Below, piece after piece: positions 19,045 to 26,101 of a DNA stretch of 42,271 nucleotides. The position numbers were made by a program, and so were the translations under genes. Numbering within the stretch: position 1 is the first letter of the stretch; every line of letters begins with the position of its first letter. The notes under the pieces were generated by a model. It searched no databases. It saw only the letters and a program-made list of their open reading frames with translations, and was not told the DNA's origin. The stretch spans positions 1-42,271 of the forward strand of contig CAMKFB010000014.1 of the NCBI GenBank assembly GCA_946411735.1. The letters run 5' to 3'. The stretch is from an uncultured Selenomonadales bacterium (GTDB lineage Bacteria > Bacillota > Negativicutes > Selenomonadales > Selenomonadaceae).

Positions 19045-19058
19045 ATAGCCGTTCCTGC

Positions 19059-19149
19059 GGAGAGTTGTCCGAGTGGTTTAAGGAGCACGACTGGAAATCG
19101 TGTGTGCGTTGATAGCGTACCGAGGGTTCGAATCCCTTGCTCTCCGCCA
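19059..19149 (+). tRNA. tRNA-Ser (anticodon GGA), reads UCC and UCU
   Basis: The acceptor arms GGAGAGT (19059-19065) and GCTCTCC (19139-19145) pair fully with one G-T wobble. They are followed by discriminator G and an encoded CCA (19147-19149). The anticodon loop CTGGAAA gives GGA. The long variable arm expected for serine tRNA and the T-loop GGTTCGAATCC are present. At 91 bases the length fits a class II tRNA. Confidence 0.97.
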
Positions 19150-19150
19150 T

Positions 19151-19310
19151 TCATCGTGCTCAATCGTGAGCACAGGGGTTCAGTTTTTCCGAACATTATT
19201 ACCGAATCGGCAATCTCGCCAGGGCTGATGCAGCAACGAGAGTACTTTGCGACTTCGGCAGCTTCGGGCTTGGGACTGAGCCTTTGTGCTGACGATTGGC
19301 GAATCACGGA
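19151..19310 (+). ncRNA. ffs: Signal recognition particle RNA (4.5S/scRNA type)
   Basis: This stretch folds into one long rod. A 16-pair helix (19169-19184 with 19275-19290) is unbroken; 19161-19167 with 19292-19298 extends it outward, and CGTG 19155-19158 with CACG 19305-19308 further still. Inward are CCGAA/TTCGG pairs (19189-19193 with 19263-19267, and 19202-19206 with 19254-19258), TCTCG/CGAGA (19214-19218 with 19237-19241), and then the symmetric-loop core CAGG (19220-19223) opposite AGCA (19232-19235), the Ffh-binding signature. The apical loop is unusual: GC-TGAT-GC instead of a GNRA cap on three pairs. The position between tRNA-Ser and dnaX is where Firmicutes keep this gene. The RNA targets membrane proteins with Ffh and FtsY. 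Ends are approximate. Confidence 0.8.
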
Positions 19311-19335
19311 GGGTGCGCTCGACGTGCCCTTTTTT
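19311..19335 (+). terminator. Terminator after the SRP RNA
   Basis: GGGTGCG (19311-19317), loop CTCGA and CGTGCCC (19323-19329) pair with two wobbles and run into six T (19330-19335). Confidence 0.75.
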
Positions 19336-19356
19336 CATAGGAAGCGAGGCATCATC

Positions 19357-20922
19357 ATGGCATATGAAGCTCTTTATACGCGTACTCGACCGAAGAATCT
19401 TGCTCAACTCGTCGGTCAAGATCACATCAGCCTGCCGCTTACACGCGCCATCAATCAGAATCGCCTCGCTCACGCCTACCTGCTCGTCGGCACCCGCGGC
19501 ACCGGCAAAACTTCAACCGCCCGCCTGATGGCCAAGGCGGTCAACTGTGACGCCGTCGAGACCGCCCGCGCGGAAGGCAAATCGATCGCCGCCAAGGACA
19601 TCCCCTGCGGCAAGTGCGATGCCTGCCTGAATTTCGGTCGCTCGACGGATAACGTCGAGTTCGATGCCGCCTCCAACCGCTCCGTCGAGGACATCAGCCG
19701 GCTGCTCTCGACCGTTTATATGGCGCCTATGCAATCGCGCGTCAAGACGTTTATCATCGACGAGGTTCACATGCTCTCGTTCGAGGCCGTCAACTCGATC
19801 CTAAAGCTGATCGAGGAGCCCCCCGATAACGTCATTTTTTTTCTTGCCACGACGGAATATAATAAAGTACCGTTGACGATCCGATCGCGCTGCCAAATTC
19901 TTAACTTCAAACTGATCGCGCAAGAGCGGATCGCCGATTATCTCATCCGCGTCGGCGGGCATTTGGAGCTCGAGATCGAAAATGAGGCGGCGCGCAAACT
20001 AGCGCGGCTTGCGAAGGGCTCAATGCGCGACGCGTTGACATTGCTCGACCAGTGCTATTCGATGATTGACCAAAAGACTTTGACGCTCGAACTTGTCGAT
20101 GAGACGCTCGGGCTGGTCGCCGATTCCGATCTCGACGATCTCATAAACGCAATCCGCTCGAAAGATCGCCTGAAAATATCGATGCTCAACGCAAAAGTGT
20201 TGGCGTCGGGGATCACGGCGCTCGACTTCGCAGAGGAGATCATCACGCGGGCGCGCGATCTGATCACGAAGCTCGACAACGCACAATCGGAAGAATTTTA
20301 TTTCCTCGATCGAATGATCGAATTGCTCCGCAAAGCAGCCGTCGAAATGCGCGCCTCGGGGATCGCCGACATCATTCTCGAGACAACATTACTGAAACTC
20401 GCATCCGATATTGCGCCGATCGTCGTCGGCGGGATTCGCTCGACGGATGCTCAGCCGTCAAGCGCTCAACCGTCAAGCCCGCCCGTCGAACAAAAACCGC
20501 CCGTCGATGATCCGCTCGATAAGATGCGCGACGAGCTCGGCAACTCGCCGGAAAAAGATATGGGCACGCGCGTAATTTCGTGTCTCAAAAGATATTGCAG
20601 TGAGGGTAAGCGCGCCAATCTCAAGTCGATGCTGGAGATGGTCAAGTCGGCGGAGCTGACCGCGGACAAGCTCATCTTGACGTTTCAAACCGATTTCAAT
20701 CGCAAGTCGTTCGACGAGACGTATCGAAAACAAATCGGCGATATCGTCAACCGCTTGCTCCAAAAAACGGTCGCGATCGAGGTACGGACGATCGAGCCGC
20801 CGCCCGATAACAATAGGAGTCTCGCGTCGAAGATTGTGCGGATGAAGCCCAAATCTCGAAAAGCGACATTGGTCGCGCAAGACCTGTTCGGAGATTTTGA
20901 AGTCGTCGAGACGGACGAATAA
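19357..20922 (+). CDS. dnaX: DNA polymerase III subunit gamma/tau
   Basis: DnaX is the ATPase of the replicative clamp loader. The 521-residue protein shows YTRTRPKNLAQLVGQDH at the N-terminus, Walker A VGTRGTGKTSTA, a zinc site ending in CGKCDAC, Walker B FIIDEVHMLS and sensor 1 FLATTEYNKVP. The zinc region carries about a dozen extra residues between the first and second cysteine. I chose ATG 19357; the frame is open further upstream but that part is SRP RNA and tRNA. AGGAAGCGAGG lies upstream. A Ser/Pro-rich hinge is near residue 370. I see no slippery A-rich heptamer plus hairpin that would make a separate gamma product. It heads dnaX-ybaB-recR-bofA-rng. Confidence 0.96.
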   Translation: MAYEALYTRTRPKNLAQLVGQDHISLPLTRAINQNRLAHAYLLVGTRGTGKTSTARLMAKAVNCDAVETARAEGKSIAAKDIPCGKCDACLNFGRSTDNVEFDAASNRSVEDISRLLSTVYMAPMQSRVKTFIIDEVHMLSFEAVNSILKLIEEPPDNVIFFLATTEYNKVPLTIRSRCQILNFKLIAQERIADYLIRVGGHLELEIENEAARKLARLAKGSMRDALTLLDQCYSMIDQKTLTLELVDETLGLVADSDLDDLINAIRSKDRLKISMLNAKVLASGITALDFAEEIITRARDLITKLDNAQSEEFYFLDRMIELLRKAAVEMRASGIADIILETTLLKLASDIAPIVVGGIRSTDAQPSSAQPSSPPVEQKPPVDDPLDKMRDELGNSPEKDMGTRVISCLKRYCSEGKRANLKSMLEMVKSAELTADKLILTFQTDFNRKSFDETYRKQIGDIVNRLLQKTVAIEVRTIEPPPDNNRSLASKIVRMKPKSRKATLVAQDLFGDFEVVETDE

Positions 20923-20946
20923 ATTCGATTTAAGGGAGGAATTGTC

Positions 20947-21294
20947 ATGGCACAACCGCCGAAGTTCAATATGAACGAACTGTTGAAGAAGGCGCAGGAA
21001 CTTCAAAAAAATCTCGAGGCGCAAAAGGCGAAACTCAAAGCCGAGCTGACGACGGTGTCGGTGGGCGGCAACGCCGTGGTCGTCACGGTCGACGGCGAGA
21101 AGGTGGTGCAGAGCATCAAAATCGATCCCGATCTCGTTGCCGACGGCGACGTCACGGTCATTGAGGATTTGGTTTTGAGCGCGATCAACTCCGCCAACGC
21201 TCAAGTCGACAAGAAGGTAGAGGCGCAAATGGGCGCGATGGCGGGTCCGGCGCTCAACGCGCTCCCGGGGCTCGGAAATATTTTCGGTAAATGA
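20947..21294 (+). CDS. YbaB/EbfC nucleoid-associated protein
   Basis: This 115-residue DNA-binding protein forms dimers that coat or loop DNA. It shows the family pattern: an N-terminal amphipathic helix (LLKKAQELQKNLEAQKAKLK), a central beta part (VSVGGNAVVVTVDG, then IKIDPDLV), and a Met/Gly-rich C-terminus (MAGPALNALPGLGNIFGK). GGGAGG precedes the ATG. It lies between dnaX and recR, the standard arrangement, and its stop almost touches the recR start. Confidence 0.95.
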   Translation: MAQPPKFNMNELLKKAQELQKNLEAQKAKLKAELTTVSVGGNAVVVTVDGEKVVQSIKIDPDLVADGDVTVIEDLVLSAINSANAQVDKKVEAQMGAMAGPALNALPGLGNIFGK

Positions 21295-21295
21295 G

Positions 21296-21895
21296 ATGAA
21301 CTCTAAGGCAATGACTGCCTTGACGGAGTCGCTTCAAAAATTGCCCGGCATCGGGCGCAAGAGCGCCACGCGACTGGCTTATTACATCGTCAGTCTCGAC
21401 GACGCCGACATAAGGACGCTCGCTGACAACATTCAAAACATCAAGGCGCGGACGCATCCGTGCGCGACGTGTTTTCGGACGATCGACAGCGATCGGGAAG
21501 TGTGCGACATCTGTTCTTCGGAGACGCGCGACGCGACGACGATCTGCGTCGTCAAAGACACGCGCGATCTCGATTCGATCGAGCGCGTCGGCTGTTTCAA
21601 GGGAAAATATCATGTGACGGGCGGCTTGATCTCGCCTCTGTCGGGCGTGACGCAAGAGGATCTTCGATTGCGGGAGCTGATAGAGCGCGTCGGCGCGACG
21701 GATGTCAAAGAGATCATCATCGCATTCGAGCCGACGGTCGAGGGCGACGCGACGGCGCTGTACATCTCGAGGATATTGACGCCGGCGGGCGTTCGCGTGA
21801 CGAAACTTGCGCGCGGGCTGCCGATCGGCACGGATTTTTATTCGACGGATTCTCTGACGTTGACCAAGGCAATCGAAAATCGCATCGTCGTTTGA
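21296..21895 (+). CDS. recR: Recombination mediator RecR
   Basis: RecR with RecF and RecO loads RecA on gapped DNA. The 199-residue protein has the helix-hairpin-helix LQKLPGIGRKSATRLAYYI, a four-Cys zinc finger (CATC then CDIC, residues about 58-73), and a Toprim domain (TICVVKDTRDLDSIE, VTGGLISPLSGV, IIAFEPTVEGDAT). The start is ATG 21296, one base after the ybaB stop; a second in-frame ATG five codons on is possible. Length is normal. Confidence 0.96.
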   Translation: MNSKAMTALTESLQKLPGIGRKSATRLAYYIVSLDDADIRTLADNIQNIKARTHPCATCFRTIDSDREVCDICSSETRDATTICVVKDTRDLDSIERVGCFKGKYHVTGGLISPLSGVTQEDLRLRELIERVGATDVKEIIIAFEPTVEGDATALYISRILTPAGVRVTKLARGLPIGTDFYSTDSLTLTKAIENRIVV

Positions 21896-21907
21896 AGGAG
21901 TGGGCTG

Positions 21908-22174
21908 ATGAATACTCAATTGATAGAATACGTGGCGGGCGCGGTGGTCGGCGCGGTCGTCATCGTGACGGTCGTCAACATCCTGACGCTGCCGTTTCAA
22001 CTGCTTTTCAAGCTGCTCATCAACAGCGCAATCGGCGCGATAATGCTCTACGTCATCAATATGATCGGGCTGATCACAATCAAAATCACGTTCATCCACT
22101 GTTTCATCGCGGGGACATTCGGCGTGCCGGGCGTAATCGGGCTGATGATTTACACTTACATGTTCAAACACTGA
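21908..22174 (+). CDS. BofA-like membrane protein
   Basis: This 88-residue protein has two or three hydrophobic segments (residues about 8-30, 33-55 and 62-84) with the small-residue pattern of the pro-sigma-K processing inhibitor BofA family, e.g. TFGVPGVIGLMIY near the C-terminus. In Bacillus BofA restrains the SpoIVFB protease in the outer forespore membrane. The gene commonly follows recR in Firmicutes, as here, and is kept in many non-sporulating relatives where its role is unknown. AAGGAG precedes the ATG. Confidence 0.75.
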   Translation: MNTQLIEYVAGAVVGAVVIVTVVNILTLPFQLLFKLLINSAIGAIMLYVINMIGLITIKITFIHCFIAGTFGVPGVIGLMIYTYMFKH

Positions 22175-22191
22175 ACCGAGCGGAGTATTGA

Positions 22192-23313
22192 ATGAAGACG
22201 ATTCTTATCAATCATACGCAGAAAAAGACGCGCGCCGCCGTTCTTTCGGACGGGGCGCTTGTTTCTTATTACGTTGCCGACGAGGAGGAGCCGAAGTTGA
22301 TCGGCAACATTTACAAGGGGCGGGTGCAAAACATCTTGCCGGGCATGCAGGCGGCGTTTGTCGACATCGGCACGGAGCGAAATGCGTTCCTGCAGTTCGG
22401 TCGGAAAAAAGTCCCTACGCTCGAGATCGACGGCGATGTGCTGATACAGATCGAGAAGGAGGCGGTCGGAACGAAGGGACCGCGCGCGACGCTGATGTTG
22501 TCGATGCCGGGGCGGAGCCTGGTGTTGTTGCCGAACTCGAAAAGCATAGGCGTGTCACACAAGGTGGGAGACGCGGAGCGCAATCGGCTGTTCAAATTGG
22601 CGGCGACGTTGCGTCCGGCGGATTGCGGCTTGATAATGCGGACGGCGGCGGCGGATTGCTCGGACGAGGAGCTGACGGAGGAAGTCGAGCGACTGCATGA
22701 GCGGTGGCAAGCGATTGCGGCGGGCGCGGATAAAAAAAAGTCGCCGTCATTGATCTACAGCGAGAATGATCTGTTGAGTCGGGTGATGCGCGAGGAGCTG
22801 TGTGATGAGCTTGAGCGGTTTGTGCTCGACAATCGGAAGATGTACGTGCGTGCGCTGTCGATGGTGAAGGATTTGATGCCGCAATGCGCGGCGCGGCTCG
22901 AGCATTACGACGGGGCGGAGCCGATATTCGAGGCGTTCGGGCTCGAGGAGGAAGTAAAAAAAATCTCCGCGCGGGAGATCGAGTTGCCGAGCGGCGGAGC
23001 GATCGTGATCGATCGGACCGAAGCGATGACGGTGATCGATGTCAACACGGGGAAATTTTACGGCGGGAGCAATCTGTCGGAGACGGTGTTTCAAACGAAT
23101 CTGGAGGCGGCGGAGGCGATCCTCAAGCAGTTACGACTGAGGGATATCAGCGGGATCATCATCATCGACTTCATTGATATGAACCGCGCGGAGCAACGCG
23201 AAGAGCTGATGGAGTATTTGCGTGCGGAGGCGCTGAAGGATCGCAAACGAGTGCACGTCGTGGACATGACGCCGCTCGGGCTGGTCGAGCTCACTCGGCG
23301 CAACTGCCAATAA
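22192..23313 (+). CDS. rng: Ribonuclease E/G, C-terminally truncated
   Basis: This 373-residue protein matches the RNase E/G catalytic region: RNase H-like start, S1 domain (LIGNIYKGRVQNILPGMQAAFVDIG), 5' sensor (RATLMLSMPGRSLVLLP) and the DNase I-like catalytic part with metal ligands in MTVIDVNTGKF and GIIIIDFIDM. It stops at DMTPLGLVELTRRNCQ. Family members continue at this point with about 80-100 residues that include the CPxC zinc-link, which bridges subunits, and the small domain. Both are missing, and neither downstream frame encodes them. The catalytic aspartates remain, so activity is possible but oligomerisation should be affected. The break abuts repeat-rich DNA (23314-23495), which suggests a rearrangement. 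Confidence 0.88.
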   Translation: MKTILINHTQKKTRAAVLSDGALVSYYVADEEEPKLIGNIYKGRVQNILPGMQAAFVDIGTERNAFLQFGRKKVPTLEIDGDVLIQIEKEAVGTKGPRATLMLSMPGRSLVLLPNSKSIGVSHKVGDAERNRLFKLAATLRPADCGLIMRTAAADCSDEELTEEVERLHERWQAIAAGADKKKSPSLIYSENDLLSRVMREELCDELERFVLDNRKMYVRALSMVKDLMPQCAARLEHYDGAEPIFEAFGLEEEVKKISAREIELPSGGAIVIDRTEAMTVIDVNTGKFYGGSNLSETVFQTNLEAAEAILKQLRLRDISGIIIIDFIDMNRAEQREELMEYLRAEALKDRKRVHVVDMTPLGLVELTRRNCQ

Positions 23314-23343
23314 TTTTACCTCCTCGCCCGTCCATTTATATTT

Positions 23344-23380
23344 GGCGCCGCCGACGCTCCCACCCACCGAGCGCGGCGCC
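23344..23380. repeat. Two-part inverted repeat (long hairpin)
   Basis: GGCGCCGC (23344-23351) pairs perfectly with GCGGCGCC (23373-23380). Inside it CGCTC (23355-23359) pairs with GAGCG (23369-23373), leaving a C-rich loop CCACCCACC. It lies 30 bases after the truncated rng gene. No T run follows, so it is not a typical terminator. Confidence 0.65.
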
Positions 23381-23426
23381 CAACAGAGAACGCGATCCCA
23401 CCCTGCGTCGTCGGCGTCTTTTATTT

Positions 23427-23476
23427 TGAAAAAATTTTTTTCAAGGGTGGGTGGGCGGGATGAAAAAATTTTTTTC
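23427..23476 (+). repeat. Direct repeat of a 16-base A6T7 tract flanking a G-quadruplex motif
   Basis: TGAAAAAATTTTTTTC occurs at 23427-23442 and again at 23461-23476, a period of 34 bases. The G-run motif lies between the copies. The A/T tract is itself nearly palindromic and likely bent or hairpin-forming. Confidence 0.85.
23445..23459 (+). repeat. G-quadruplex motif GGGTGGGTGGGCGGG, copy 1
   Basis: Four G3 runs are separated by single bases, the pattern known to form very stable parallel quadruplexes. It is followed by AT. The same 15-mer occurs at 29654-29668, and a one-base variant occurs on the minus strand at 25202-25216. Confidence 0.85.
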
Positions 23477-23495
23477 CAAGCCCCAAGGTTAAGGG

Positions 23496-24251
23496 TCAAA
23501 ATTGAAATATAAGTTGGACGGGACAATGGTCGCTGCCAAGGATCGATCTTTTGATCGAGGCGTCGACGATCTTCTCTTTCAAGCGCGCCGACATCAAAAA
23601 ATAATCGATCCGCCAACCCGCATTGCGATCCCGCGCCCGACCTATATAACTCCACCAAGTATAAGCGCCCGCCTCCTTCGGATGCATCACTCGAAACGTA
23701 TCGATAAAGCCCGCGCTCAAAAGCTCCTCGAGCTTGCCGCGCTCCTCGAGCGTGAAGCCCGCATTGTGATGATTCGCCGAAGGATTTTTCAAGTCGATCG
23801 GATTGCGCGCGACGTTTAAATCGCCGCCGACTACGACCGGCTTTTTTTTGTCGAGCGCAATCAAATACTCTCGAAACGCATCCTCCCACTCCATTCGATA
23901 GCCCAACCGTGCAAGCTCCCGCCCCGCGTTCGGCGTATAAATATTCACCGCATAAAACTCATCGAACTCCGCCGTGATCACTCGCCCCTCGTGATCGTGC
24001 TCGTCGATGCCGATCCCGAACGTCACATCGATCGGCTCGAGACGAGTGAAGAGCGCCGTCCCCGAATATCCCTTGCGCTCGGCGCTGTTCCAATATTGCC
24101 GATAACCGTCGAGCTCAAGCAAAGCCTGCTGCGGCTGCATTTTCGTCTCCTGCACCATGAAAATGTCCGCGTCCGTCGCCGCAAACGACTCCATAAAATT
24201 TTTCTTCAGGCAAGCCCGCAATCCGTTCACATTCCACGAGATCAATTTCAA
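23496..24251 (-). CDS. Exodeoxyribonuclease III / AP endonuclease
   Basis: This 251-residue enzyme of the ExoIII (ExoA) family cuts DNA at abasic sites in base excision repair. Active-site motifs are all present: ISWNVNGLRA (metal Asn), MVQETK (metal Glu), GGDLNVA, GWRIDYFL and SDHCPV (catalytic Asp-His). I chose TTG at 24251, eight bases after GGGAGG, which gives the family start MKLISWNVNGLRA. The frame is open far upstream only as a shadow. It overlaps the acyltransferase stop by four bases. It ends the aroH-trpBA-acyltransferase transcript and faces rng. Confidence 0.94.
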   Translation of the reverse strand: MKLISWNVNGLRACLKKNFMESFAATDADIFMVQETKMQPQQALLELDGYRQYWNSAERKGYSGTALFTRLEPIDVTFGIGIDEHDHEGRVITAEFDEFYAVNIYTPNAGRELARLGYRMEWEDAFREYLIALDKKKPVVVGGDLNVARNPIDLKNPSANHHNAGFTLEERGKLEELLSAGFIDTFRVMHPKEAGAYTWWSYIGRARDRNAGWRIDYFLMSARLKEKIVDASIKRSILGSDHCPVQLIFQF

Positions 24252-25198
24252 TTGAGACGCCTCCCGATTAAAATTTTTACCGTCGACCTCAGCCCGAGCG
24301 CGCCGACGATCGACGCCGCAAACCACATCGACCAACTCGTGCCGTCGAGCCCCCAATGATGCTTGGCGACGTGCCACAGCATGATGTGCACCAGATATAT
24401 CTCGAATGACAGCCCGCCGAGCGGCGTAAGAATTTTTTCGAGCGGCGGCAATCGGCGCATCGCCATCGACAGCAACAAACACAGCCCGGGCGTGATCAAC
24501 AGGAAAGGGTACCACCACAATCCGAAGCGCGCCATCGTCAGCGGCGTCAACGTTTTTGTCAATCCGATCAGGATCGAAAAGCCGACCGCCGTCAACGCCG
24601 TCAAGACGATTATCGATCGTCGGGTGATGAGCGAATCCCGTCGGGCGGCGATGCAAAATCCCAAAAAGAATATCGGCAGCCGCGTCATCAGCACCAAGTA
24701 ATCGTGGTCGAGGAACGGCACCGTCAATATCAAAAGCGCCGCCGTCACCGTCGCGAAGCGGCTCCGCGCGGAGAACTCGAAAAAGTACGGCGCGAGAAGA
24801 TACAGCGCGGGCAATGCGCTCATATACCAATTGAAGGAGTAATGCCAGTCGATGTAGTCTTGGACGAGGAGTGCGTTGCCGAAAAACGCGCGCCAAGGGA
24901 AGTCAAAGCCCTGCTCGTCGAGAAGCAGCCACCATATGACGACGAACGTCCACCACGTTGGAAGGATGCGGCGGGCGCGGCGCTCGAGAAAAGAAAGGGC
25001 GTCGGGATTTTTGTTGAGCGAGTGCCAACAGCCGATGCCCGACGCGAATATGAAAATGTCGGAGCCGCCGTAGCCGATCATCTTGAGCGTGTGAAGCGGC
25101 TCGAGGTCGACGGTGGCGGCGCAATGGAAAAACATTATCCAGAGGATCGCAAAGCCCATGCAGCCGTCTCTGTACTTGAACAGTTCGCCTAAAATCAT
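24248..25198 (-). CDS. Acyltransferase 3 family membrane protein
   Basis: This protein of about 316 residues has roughly ten membrane helices and the acyltransferase-3 fold, which moves acetyl or other acyl groups to envelope glycans or lipids. Supporting features are the early ILWIMFFHC with the key histidine, ARRILPTWW (Arg-rich loop), and a late SFEIYLVHIMLWHV segment. The substrate is unknown. ATG 25198 is the likely start, but the usual ribosome site is replaced by the G-quadruplex sequence ending 3 bases before it. The gene lies between trpA and the exonuclease gene in one transcript. Codon use is similar to its neighbours. A TCCGCGCGGA copy is at 24763. Confidence 0.87.
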   Translation of the reverse strand: MILGELFKYRDGCMGFAILWIMFFHCAATVDLEPLHTLKMIGYGGSDIFIFASGIGCWHSLNKNPDALSFLERRARRILPTWWTFVVIWWLLLDEQGFDFPWRAFFGNALLVQDYIDWHYSFNWYMSALPALYLLAPYFFEFSARSRFATVTAALLILTVPFLDHDYLVLMTRLPIFFLGFCIAARRDSLITRRSIIVLTALTAVGFSILIGLTKTLTPLTMARFGLWWYPFLLITPGLCLLLSMAMRRLPPLEKILTPLGGLSFEIYLVHIMLWHVAKHHWGLDGTSWSMWFAASIVGALGLRSTVKILIGRRLN

Positions 25199-25201
25199 TA
25201 T

Positions 25202-25216
25202 CCCGCCCACCCGCCC
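25202..25216 (-). repeat. G-quadruplex motif GGGCGGGTGGGCGGG, copy 2, at a start codon
   Basis: On the coding strand of the acyltransferase gene four G3 runs with single-base loops end 3 bases before the start ATG, where a Shine-Dalgarno site would be. In RNA such a structure could block ribosome entry, or the GGCGGG run could act as a poor ribosome site. A short inverted repeat AAAGGC/GCCTTT lies just upstream (25220-25235). Confidence 0.75.
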
Positions 25217-25264
25217 TTTAAAGGCTACCGCCTTTAGAACCTTTCGGCGCCCGCTCACATTCGC

Positions 25265-26086
25265 TCAACGGTGATAGTTTTGATCGAGCGCCGCGCGCAT
25301 CGATCGGATCAGCGCCATTGCCTCATCGAACTTGCCGTCGAGCAGGCGTCGAACGACCGCGCTGCCGACTATCACGCCGTCGGTCTCGACCGCAGCCGCC
25401 ACCGCCGACTCCGCGTCGCCGATCCCGAATCCGACCGCCATCGGGATCGATGTGAATTGTCGAGCCGCGCGCGCCACCCGATTGATCACGCCGAAATCCA
25501 ATTTCTTGACGCCCGTCACGCCCGTGTTCGACACGCAATAGATGAATCCGTCCGCCTCCGAGCACGTTTCGCGCATGCGCTCGACCGTCGTGATCGGAGT
25601 GATGAACTCGACCAGATGAAACTCGTTGCGACGACTGATCGCGCGCATCGAACCCGCTTCCTCATGCGGCACATCGGGGAGGATTACGCCGTCGAGTCCC
25701 GCCGCCTTCGCGTCGACCACAAATTTTTCGTAGCCGTCATACACTTTTTGTCCGTCGAAACCGTAGCTCAGCAGATTATTGATATAGCCCATCGCCACCA
25801 GCGGCATCTCCGACTCGCGTCTGATCCGTCGAACGAGCTCGAGCACGCCGCCGGTCGTCATGCCGTTGCGCACCGCCAATGACGACGACTCCTGTATCAC
25901 CGGACCGTCCGCCAACGGATCGCTGAACGGGATGCCCAACTCGATTACGTCCGCGCCCGCGCGCTCCGCTTCCAGCATCGCCCGCACGCTCGTCTCGACG
26001 TCCGGCGCGCCCGCCGTGATGTATATGAATAAGCCCTTTCGACCGTCGGCTCGCAACGCCGATAATTTTTTTTCCAAGCGCGTCAT
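25265..26086 (-). CDS. trpA: Tryptophan synthase alpha subunit
   Basis: TrpA cleaves indole-3-glycerol phosphate to indole, which passes through a tunnel to TrpB. The 273-residue TIM barrel shows the catalytic Glu in VIELGIPFSDPLADGPVIQ (with the catalytic Asp of the family in the following loop region), GVILPDVPHEEA, and the phosphate-binding GFGIGDAES and VIVGSAVVR. CGGAGG precedes the ATG, 15 bases after trpB. It forms the TrpA2B2 complex with its neighbour. The other trp genes are not in the window. Confidence 0.97.
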   Translation of the reverse strand: MTRLEKKLSALRADGRKGLFIYITAGAPDVETSVRAMLEAERAGADVIELGIPFSDPLADGPVIQESSSLAVRNGMTTGGVLELVRRIRRESEMPLVAMGYINNLLSYGFDGQKVYDGYEKFVVDAKAAGLDGVILPDVPHEEAGSMRAISRRNEFHLVEFITPITTVERMRETCSEADGFIYCVSNTGVTGVKKLDFGVINRVARAARQFTSIPMAVGFGIGDAESAVAAAVETDGVIVGSAVVRRLLDGKFDEAMALIRSMRAALDQNYHR

Positions 26087-26101
26087 CGTTCTCGCCTCCG
26101 A

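Larger units (their letters stand above)
23314..23495. other. Repeat-rich intergenic stretch between convergent rng and exonuclease genes
   Basis: No gene is seen here. The stretch holds an imperfect long hairpin (23344-23380), C-rich runs (CTCCCACCCACC at 23357-23368, GATCCCACCCT at 23394-23404), a duplicated 16-base A/T tract (23427-23442 and 23461-23476), and between them GGGTGGGTGGGCGGG. The A6T7 tracts can form hairpins with T runs on either strand and may end both convergent transcripts. Confidence 0.7.

Noticed and set aside
19102..19356. Upstream extension of dnaX to 19102
   Set aside because: The frame is open, but that stretch is tRNA-Ser, the SRP RNA rod and a terminator. DnaX homology starts at 19357.
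19357..20922. Programmed frameshift in dnaX for a gamma subunit
   Set aside because: I found no A-AAA-AAG-type slippery heptamer followed by a hairpin in the right part of the gene.
24252..24896. Long N-terminal extension of the exonuclease III frame
   Set aside because: The region is the acyltransferase gene in another frame; exonuclease homology and a good ribosome site begin at TTG 24251.
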